Source: Liolophura sinensis
Lineage: Eukaryota; Mollusca; Polyplacophora; Chitonida; Chitonidae
NCBI RefSeq assembly: GCF_032854445.1
Contig: NC_088302.1
Location: forward strand, 7,933,338 to 7,997,337
Reading direction: 5' to 3'
Length of the DNA: 64,000 nt
A model generated the notes under the pieces. The model saw only the letters and a program-made list of their open reading frames with translations. It did no database searches and was not told where the DNA came from. Made by a program: the position numbers and the translations under genes. This document shows, piece by piece, positions 55,894 to 64,000 of this stretch (positions within the stretch are counted from its first letter, which is position 1; every line of letters starts with the position of its first letter).

Positions 55894-56314
55894 TAAATAT
55901 CCATTATGCTAAAAGAGTACCAGGGAGTGAATTATTTTCGTGAAAGAGGACGGTTGTCTTAATTAGGAAGTTTTTGTCATATTTACAAACATCATTCTGT
56001 TTGTTTATATTCAGGAATATTCCTCTGACGGTTGTAAAATCAGACACAACTTTAAGATCAGTTGTCGTACCAAACGAAAAATTAAATTAGAGCTCAAAAC
56101 GTTTTTTCCATACACAAGAATTATTAAGTTTTTCAAACATACAGAGTCTTAATGAATGTCATCTAGATTAATACAGCGATACATTCGCTTGGTACCATAA
56201 TGAAATAGATTCATAAATGATATGTCACAACTTCAACAAGAGCAAAAAGATTTCCTAGCATGATGCTTATACTGTTAAGGACAATTTCAACTTTCGCTGT
56301 AATGTCCATAATAC

Positions 56315-59300
56315 ACGCTAAAGACAGGACATGGCAGGTGTGAAGGTGACCATCTGTTGGACTGACCGTTCAGAATATTGAACACATCCCAGCATGTAAG
56401 TGTATCCTTCTATCTAACTCACATGGCGGCCATTCAAAGATACATGAAATCATCTGTTAATCTATATGCTGTTGCCCTGTCCATTTTCCCAGAATTCATA
56501 TGTCAGTATCCATCCAGAGCACAGACAGCTGCATGAGACTGTAAACATGTTTAAGGAAAACTTTGGGAAATATATGTACTATATCATGACGGTATTAAGC
56601 CTGAATAAGCTACCATTCCTTGTGTGACAATGGACAGGAACGAACGTGTCAAACATTTGAGAGCAAATATTTACGCGTGTAGTTATATGGAAGGTAATTT
56701 GCAAACCGTACAAATTTATTCTACCAATGAGGTAATTGACAGGAATGGGCAAGTAACGTTGGGGAACACGTCTCTTTGAATTCACATCTTTGTTTCAGCG
56801 ATATTTTTCCAACACCACCTTTAAAAAGTTCCCAACTACATGTCTGTGAGTCGAAAATGCGTGCCTAAGAGAATTTTGTCCCCCGGTATACTGTATATTC
56901 CTTTTTTTTATTGTAATTTTATACGCATAGGAATCAAAACTTCTATTTTGTTTGAGAAAATCTCTGCAGAGGGACAGGCATCGAGGAGAGGAGAATCACA
57001 TTCCGTGTAATCCGTTAGTGGACAAAGAAGTCACACCTTGTAATCTGGAGTATACCTCGTCCGACAGGTGAAGAGCGATGCACAAAGATTCTTAAGTACA
57101 TTAATTAGGATTTAATAATTAGTGATTACTAATGAATGTATACCTCTGCACGAGGAAGTACCTTTAATTACCTTGATGTGTCTAATGCAAGACAGTTGGT
57201 GCACGTGTCTATGTAGGGTAGTATATCGGCGGGAGCATTGTTAACGATGTCGCAGTTGTATCTTAGATTTTCTCTTAAACATACTTTCAAACTCGCAGCT
57301 TATTTGTGATGAGACTCAAAGTGTTCTGTTCGATCTCTTTCAGTTTTCTGGAGTACCTTGCTTGATGTAACAACGCATCGCACACACCGAGAATGTTTTT
57401 GAATAATAAACACTGTCATTAAAAGTTGGGTCTCCGTGGCCTAGTTATTAGCATGCTATCGCAGCACAATGACCCAGGAGCTTTTTGCCAGTGCTGTCGC
57501 TGTGTACAGATCATGCTGGTTTCCTCTCCGGCCGTACCTACTGTGCCTGGTTTCAACCCGCCATAATGCTGGCCGCCGTCATATAAGGTAAATATTGTTG
57601 AGTACACCGTAAAACACCAATCAAATAAATAAATAATAGAAGGTTTCTTTAATTCGGTAAGTTGAGACCAGTTTCAGTGATAAATGTTATCCCATTAACT
57701 AACACAGGTAATGCTTCACAAAAAAGCACAATACTGTAGGTAATTTGATCCTTTTCCGGTAACAAATATTTAATGAACAGCAAGACAACAACATTTATAA
57801 AAAGTATATTTTTCTGAAGAAGAAACGTATTGTTTGCTTTTGAAATGTATTAAGCATTAATGTATTTTAATGCATTTTTCATATTTATTTAGTACAGTAC
57901 ATGGACGTAGCAAATTATTTCCGTTCCCATGGAATGAAATCTAAGAGCTTGTTGACCTTACATAAGAGTAACCTTACATTAACACATCAAAGTGAAATCT
58001 TCCGATAAAATGCAGTATGTCCTGCAACTGTTTCCTGTGAAAGGTTTCGAGAAGATTTTGTTGTTCTTGACCCCTGGAGAATTGCTGAGCTATTAATGTA
58101 AGTCATTGTCACCCGTCTTCGCCGCCATCAATGGAAGGCTGGGTTGTAGTTCATTGTTTCTCCCCACAGAGGACGATGGCTTTACGCAGTACGTCATGGG
58201 ACCAATCTGGCTTGATCTCCTCGCTGATGTTTGTATAACATAGTCATGATACTTAGTTCTCACGCTCTCCTTAGTCTGACCGCCCTGTTATTAGAATCCA
58301 TATTTTATATACGGCAAAGAAAGAAAAAAAAACGTCTGTAAGAGACGTCTGTTATGTCGGTAGAAACTAAGAATGTATCCAATAAATATTTGACAAAAAC
58401 TAAATGTAAACATGTGATAGATGTATTTATTTATGAGAACTAAAAGAACTAAAGATGGCGCGAAGATTTGTGCAGACGAGAAAGTTTTTGACACGCTTTG
58501 GGACAGTTCACAAACGCTGGGATATATGAAGTCAGTCACGCTGTGAACAGCATTACACACGAGATAAGGAGGGTCGTTATTGTATATCCTCGGGATGATC
58601 CATGGCTATAATCTACAATGGAAAACCGGTTAGGAAACGTACAGAGAGATGGAAATGTCCACGTGATGAAAACCTTGACGCTGACTTGAGATTGGGAAAA
58701 TCAAGTATCTGATATCTTGCTCTGATCAGTCAATAATTAAGACAACAGACACCGAAAAGAGCAATCAACAGGGTTCATTATGTAGAATAGAACTTGGTGT
58801 ATAACACTGAGCTTGGGTATGAAACTTCCACATTCCGATACTTATGTATAAAGTCGTCCATATTTGGCTATTTTAGGTGATGCAAATGTTTGCATTATTT
58901 GAACTTAACTTTCTATTCATTTTCATTCTAGGGAAAAATTCACTGCTATGTTTCAAGATACCAGAAGCTTACACATAATGAAGGGTCTCTGAGAGATTTC
59001 GTAACACTACCACCATTCTTTTGGTTACAATGACAATGTAAAAATCCATTAGCAAAAGTGTGTGAGTGTGGGAACCGCTCTGTATATGAAAGCCTTAATG
59101 CGCTAAACAGATTACGGAACTCCAAGAAGTACTTTGGAGATATTTCATACGTTCTACACTTCATTGTAGTAGGGTGGCATCAAACATGCAATATAAAAAT
59201 GATTCCTGGATGAGCCTTATATCTATTCAGATCATTCAATCGAATCCTCACATTTCATAAAACGTTTCTTACATAATCACATATCTTCCTTTAACAGATT

Positions 59301-60034
59301 TTTTACAGTGATATGGATAATTACAAATAGGCAGGTTTTTACAATCCCCAAATCTTCTTGTATCTGCACGAAGTGTTTACTTTCCTCCTCTGGTAAATCT
59401 CTCGATTTTAATTTAAATTCAAATAATTTGTAAAGTGAAAACATAGATGAGGTTATATACTTTAAATCTTGTGTTTATATAATACTTTATGCATGTGCAT
59501 TCAAGATTTTTAACCTAACTTAATTGTACACAAAAATGCTTCTCAGTAATCGGTCAAATCCACTGGTTTCTCTTTCCAGTTCCGTTCTGAACATCATCGT
59601 TCACGACCTCACCAGGATGTGTATAATATGAAATCTTTGCCTTCGCAATATATATGAGATATCACCCCACCCCACCATTGGTAAAATCTGTTGGCTTATA
59701 CCAACTTATATACTTATTTTCCGCCCACGTAAAAGTGCAAATAATTCACATTTTTCTGTTAACGCGACGAATATATGACAAATTGGATTCATAATCGTTT
59801 AGGTAGGTGGTAGTTGGGGAAATCAGGACACCCGAACAATTAGGTCCTAATTCGGATTTGAAACGTGACGCTTAGTACCACAAAATAGGTATTTTCATAA
59901 GGGAAAGGGACAATGGTTCTGGTACAACACGGTTCATGGGCGGGCATGGCCTGTATGTATTACCCGGTATGAAGATCAGGCTTTCGCAATATATTAGTTA
60001 GTCATTATAAGAGAGATGTGTGACACTGATCGCT
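56315..60034. repeat. Array unit U8 (rearranged hybrid)
   Basis: Even-type C 56330-56510, a piece of odd-type H 56660-56775 joined abruptly to an E'-like segment (ATCTTTGTTTCAGCGATA), even-type B 57060-57300, SINE 57422-57640, D 58020-58285 (diverged), F and A 58490-58690 (AACCGGTT at 58624-58631), I 58985-59090. The block order and mix of types point to recombination between units. No block is recognised from 59100 to 60034. Confidence 0.7.
57422..57640 (+). mobile_element. SINE, AAATAAAT-tail family, inserted in U8
   Basis: The head GGGTCTCCGTGGCCTAGTTA is followed by CCTCTCCGGCC, CATAATGCTGGCCGCCGTCA, AGTACACCGTAAAACACCAA and an AAATAAATAAATAA tail. The B box is poor. No clear target-site duplication. 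Confidence 0.85.
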
Positions 60035-61850
60035 AGTGCTGACCATAGATATTACGGGTGTGTCGACCTGCCACTTAACGTGTGGATTAATCCTGTAGTC
60101 TGATCTATCTTGAGGAAGAACAAAAGTAATCCTGAGGTATATGAGATAATCTCTTAATCCCTGTGGTTTTGCCCAGCCCATTTTCTTGAAATCACAGGGT
60201 ATTTCGAAAGTATTCAATAGACCCGCAACTAACCAGTTCAAAGTTAGCTGTCTACAAGTATATGTGACTTAATTGGATTACCGCAACTGAATTAACCACG
60301 TCTGTAATGAATTCTGATATTCTAGGCGGGGAATATAGGATAGCTTATATAGTCAACGTCAAATGTTATATGACCACCCCTTTCAATCGTTAGGACAGAC
60401 GAGATGCGGGTTCAAAACCAGCCGTGGACAGGGAATTTGTTGTCTCTCTTATTCTCACTTTTCTGGGGCCTTGTTGACAATAAACGATCGACGACGCTTG
60501 TGTATCCGTTCGTTGGAGGCCATGTCACACGTGGTAACGTTTGTTGGTATATTGGGTATATTGTGGAAATTTGAAACTCCACTTGTAAACACTGAACTAT
60601 CACACTATAGTGCAAAGTTACAATTCCGTAAAACACATAATGCTAACTGCTCTCTCTTCGAGGTTGAACTCTTTTTAGAGATACATGGTACTCGTCATTT
60701 GATAAGTGTGACAGGTCTACAATACTTCCCCACGTCATGCCTATATAACATCAGTATGAGGAGCCGCTATAACTGCAACTCTAGTTTATTTCCTTGCACT
60801 TGCACTAATAAACGCCAAGAGCTCCTCGTAACGTAAAAGGACTACAACATAAACAGCAATGCCAGACAAGGACGACAGTGGCTAACACATGGTCACAAGT
60901 AAGCCTCTTGTCAGTTTACCTCAGTTAGGATTGTACTCCTAAATCCTTGAATAGCAGCAAAGTTACACGCCCCTATAGCACCATGACATCAAAAGAATCA
61001 GGTAAAAGAATATGCGGCACCATGATGTTAAAACTGGAATATTAGACGTCACTGGTCTAGGAGGTGTACTGTCATCACATGTAATGTCCAAACACATTTG
61101 TGGAAGCAATATACATTATAATCTATAGGTGTCGACACAACAATTCGTGTACCATTCGTCAGTCATGACGAACGCAAGTTTAAGCGTTAATCATCAATCA
61201 TGGTATAGGTAGATCCAGCGCTTTTAACAGCTGAATGTGTCGGTACCATATCAAATGAGCACATCGCTTTCCCACTGACTTTAGTCCCAGGTCAAGTTGC
61301 TTATCATTACATCATGCACTTATGTTTATTTCCTGATCAAAGTAAATATAAAATCCGGCACACAATCATCATCAATTTCTGAAAATACATGTATTGTAAG
61401 TGAATGGTTTTAAGATGACTATTTTGTTAATGTCCTTAATCCATGTCCAAGAGCACTGTTCATCTCTATTTGTGGCTCATTGTAAAAACTTTGTATTGAT
61501 TGAAGAACTTTGAAGGTTGCCTATGGCCCAATGTTCCTTCCCGCTGAGGCCGAAGGTCTTTTTACACAGTATGCCCATTGCTATACCCGGCACGTCTGGT
61601 TCCCTTATTGTCGCTTCGAGATAGAAAGACCTTAACAAGTTAGTTCTCACGGCTATTACTGAAGTCGGTTGTTCTGCATTATTACTACATTTTCACATTT
61701 GCAAGATTTTGTCGGATTTAAATGTCTCAAAAGGACAGAAGCCATCTTGACATTAATTGTTCATTTTACCGACATGTCTGTGATCGCTTATTAATGATGT
61801 CGGTCAACAGATTTCTATCACCCGAGAGCGAGCTAGTCGAATTGCCGGCG
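60035..61850. repeat. Array unit U9 (distal, diverged)
   Basis: C-like 60035-60200 (GAGGTATATGAGATAATCTC, GCCCAGCCCATTTTCTTG) and D-like 61405-61660 (GTGGCTCATTGTAAAAACTT, TTAGTTCTCACGGC). B, F and A are not recognisable. This is the decayed far edge of the array. Confidence 0.6.
60363..60836 (+). other. Longest open frame of the window, probably not a gene
   Basis: 157 codons without a stop, in unit U9. The translation has no recognisable domain and no protein-like pattern. The start region contains a B-box-like GGGTTCAAAACCAGCC (near 60409), which suggests it overlaps an old SINE head. Other units carry no corresponding frame. I list it because of its length, but consider it fortuitous. 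Confidence 0.3.
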
Positions 61851-62374
61851 TTTGCTAATGACGTTTAAATTACTCAACTGCATGGTGTTATGGTATTTAA
61901 TTCAAAGGACGCCTTTTAGTTTCGTATTTCATGAGACACTAACACAAATATTGAATCTTCCAAGAGAAATATGTAAGGTATACTGACCCCCCCAAAAAAT
62001 TCCAACGTCTTCTGCTTTTGTGTTGGATGCTTTGATGATCGCCAATAATATATCTCGGGTCACGAAAGGATGTACCTTTGAAAGACCAATCTCTGGAAGA
62101 TATTGCGACATATTCATGTAGACAAAGCATAGCTGCTAAGTTTTGTAGGATGGTGATTTCCAGACTTTATATCATACCTGTTCTGGTACAACAGTTATCG
62201 CAAGTTTCTGAACAACAGCAAAATATCATATCAAACAGTAGCATATCTTTGTGAACATCCTCACTTCCCTTAGGGAGCCTGGCACGCCAGTTCTCTTATC
62301 AGGCTAATTATACTGACAAGGGTGTCAGGGACAGGTACATTGATCAATACATATGTATGTGTAACTGTTAAAGC
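61851..62374. other. Gene-free interval
   Basis: No signature recognised. Confidence 0.4.
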
Positions 62375-62385
62375 TCAATCCTTGT

Positions 62386-62630
62386 GGACAGGGCCTCCGC
62401 TATATGTGTGGCCGATGTGGTCAACACGCTAGCGCGACGCATGAGTTCAAGTCCAGCTGATGCTGTCTTCCTCACCAACCGTATTTGGGAAGGTACGGTC
62501 TCACATCAACCTGCAGATGGTCGTGGGTCTCCGTCTGGCTCTGCCGGTTCCCTCCCACCATAATGCTGGCCGCTGTCGTACATGTGAAGAACTTTTGAGT
62601 ACTGCGTAAAACACCGATCAAATAAATAAG
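62386..62630 (+). mobile_element. Full-length tRNA-derived SINE, AAATAAAT-tail family
   Basis: A degenerate A box near 62405 is followed by the B-box-like GAGTTCAAGTCC near 62444, then ACCTGCAGATGGTCGTGGGT, CATAATGCTGGCCGCTGTCG and a short AAATAAAT tail. A perfect 11-base duplication, TCAATCCTTGT, lies at 62375-62385 and 62631-62641. Confidence 0.92.
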
Positions 62631-62641
62631 TCAATCCTTGT

Positions 62642-63159
62642 TGTTTTAAGCTGTCTGCTACATATTGTTCCACTATCCCAAAACAAATAGTCTCCCCGAT
62701 TTAAGCGTGAGTTATGTCTGTCTTCATCTTATTAGACCCAGTTGAATCATTCTACTGATGTTGGTATATGTGCCTGCCATTTCTCTTGGTCGTCTGGCTA
62801 TATTCGGCAGTTTACCAATCCTTTTGTAGAATATGGCAGAATTACTGAGGATTAAAACTAGCCTTTCAGGTAATTTAAATAAGAATAAGAATTTTTGTTC
62901 TGGTATCTTAGTGAATCAAAATTCCATTAAAATTTAAACTGGGATACAGAATCCCAGCTGTGAAATCGATTGTAATTTGTCTTTCTTGTCGTTTTTCACT
63001 TTGATGAACCTAACCTATAAACATTTCTGTCACGGTTATTATGACAAAGGCAGATTAAATGAAGGGGTAACCGGCGTAAATCAAAAGTAGGACTACATTT
63101 TAAAAAATAAAACAAAATAAGCTATATGCATATTCATTTTATACTTGGTGTTCTGTTAC
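62642..63159. other. Gene-free interval
   Basis: AT-rich, nothing recognised. Confidence 0.4.
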
Positions 63160-63525
63160 TAGTATTTGATTTACTTATATACTTGATTGGCGTTCAATGC
63201 TTTATAAGAATTTCTCACATTTGTGCGAAGGCGGTCAGATTTGCGGGTGAAGAAAATCGGAATAACATTGTAAACACGGTGATGGGTTTGAAAGGTGAAC
63301 AAAAACCAAAGCCAGGTGGAAACCACCGGTCAAGAGCATGTAACTGACGAACTTTCCCAAGCGTGTGAATGCCATATATACTGGTGGAAGGCAAGTGGAC
63401 ATAACGTTAGACCATTACATGGCCAAGGGGCGATGTAGTCCGTTTGTTGTCACCAATACGCATGTAATCGTAGAGGCGATGGAGTCTCCAAGTATGTAAA
63501 TGCCCGAGACTGGGATTGAACAAAA
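63160..63525 (-). mobile_element. Possible diverged SINE, minus strand
   Basis: The left end TTGATTGGCGTTCAATGCTT resembles the 3' end of the AAATAAAT-tail SINEs. On the minus strand a B-box-like GTTCAATCCCAGTCTCGGG lies at the right end, near 63502-63520. The middle is unrecognisable. Confidence 0.4.
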
Positions 63526-63535
63526 CATCTCGCTT

Positions 63536-63720
63536 TATCTATTAATTTATTTATTTGACTGGAGTTTTACGCCTTACTCAAGAAAATTTCACTTATACGA
63601 CGGTGGGCAGCATTATTGTTGGTGGAAACTGAGCAAATTCGGAGAGAAACCCACTACCATCCGCAGGTTGCTGACAGACGTACCAGCGTACTGGACATGA
63701 TTGGCGAGAGGCTCCTCCAA
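63536..63720 (-). mobile_element. SINE, AAATAAAT-tail family, minus strand
   Basis: TTTATTTATTTGACTGGAGT, CACTTATACGACGGTGGGCA and CATCCGCAGGTTGCTGACAG are the reverse complement of the 3' two-thirds of the SINE at 55636. The head region is missing or diverged. Confidence 0.75.
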
Positions 63721-64000
63721 GTTTTTTAAGTTTTACCAAAAGTGTAATTCTCTTGTAACTAAATATCGACAGAGGGTGCAGAATCTCTGGCGCTCTGCCT
63801 CATGATAGTGTCTAATTCCGCCTAACCATGGGCTAGGGGATGTATATTCATCGTGTTGAATTAGATAGCCACGTTGGGCATATGAACAGGTGCAATCAAA
63901 GGGCAACTGAGATACATATTTTGTTATCGACAACTGATATTCTAGCATGGTACACGATTTGAATACTGATTTCACTTAGTCGCCTAGAACATACCTTGCG
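63721..64000. other. Gene-free right edge
   Basis: No signature recognised. An 80-codon minus-strand frame here has no protein-like features. Confidence 0.4.

Larger units (their letters stand above)
53801..56314. repeat. Array unit U7 (odd type, rearranged)
   Basis: No C block. H 53930-54190, 25-base minisatellite 54341-54430, B 54500-54720 (missing the TGTAATTACC part), no D, E 54920-55100, F 55165-55255 (TGATGTTA), A 55300-55375 with a decayed core (AAGCGGTT), I 55535-55920 interrupted by a SINE. Confidence 0.75.
35490..61850. repeat. Long-unit tandem array upstream of the PRDM-like gene
   Basis: About 26 kb of head-to-tail units sharing ordered blocks. Block C (GACCGGTCA, then AGAGATATATGAGATTATCT and AAATCACATGTCACCG) starts near 37005, 40557, 42455, 45840, 48456, 51885, 56330 and 60035. 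Block B (CAGGTGAAGAGTAAAGTAC, then CTAATTAG and TGTAATTACC) is near 38236, 40880, 43630, 46745, 49490, 52730, 54500 and 57060. Block A (AAAACCGGTTAG-like) is near 35612, 39696, 41902, 44988, 47793, 50777, 53388, 55308 and 58622. Identity is high inside blocks and poor between them. Two unit types alternate. No shared long ORF exists. Function is unknown. Confidence 0.9.

Overview
This is eukaryotic genomic DNA: introns with GT-AG borders, tRNA-derived SINEs with target-site duplications, MITEs, a 200-base scaffold gap and very low coding density. The SINE types (a tRNA head, a 3' end reading TTGAGTACGRCG, and AAATAAAT or ACTC tails) and a lophotrochozoan-looking zinc-finger protein suggest a mollusc, probably a bivalve. 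The species assignment is inference from memory, not a database match.

Only one gene is well supported. It lies on the minus strand at 26505-33630. Seven exons join in frame (phases 0,1,0,1,0,1) to a 580-residue PRDM-type transcription factor with a divergent PR/SET domain, six C2H2 zinc fingers, a C4 knuckle and a Ser/Pro-rich tail. Intron 1 (3.9 kb) holds a GC-rich patch with homeodomain-type and TCF-type motifs. A TATA-like box lies about 260 bases upstream of the ATG. A second gene may just enter at the left edge: a 28-base first coding exon (663-690, minus strand) reading MPPKLKFADG, followed by a perfect GTAAGT donor and preceded by a CRE-like promoter site. Its start resembles MRG15/MSL3 chromodomain proteins.

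Positions 1-26 kb are otherwise a gene desert. It holds SINEs, three copies of one Tc1/mariner-like MITE, a 0.2-kb foldback element, minisatellites, a TATCGATA-rich hairpin and several GC-rich islands that could be conserved regulatory elements.

The most striking structure is at about 35.5-61.8 kb, directly upstream of the PRDM-like gene. It is a roughly 26-kb head-to-tail array of eight to ten long non-coding units, mostly 1.9-3.6 kb. Two unit types alternate, giving a 5-6 kb higher-order dimer. Each unit keeps the same ordered sequence blocks (called C, H, B, D, E, F, A, G, I here), separated by diverged spacers. The blocks repeatedly carry motifs such as AACCGGTT, TGACGTCA, CAGGTG and TAATTA. 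A different minisatellite sits just before block B in most units, and SINEs have inserted into individual units with paralogous empty sites in sister units. I see no convincing protein-coding capacity in the array. A repeated cis-regulatory landscape, a non-coding transcript locus or a long-unit satellite are all possible.
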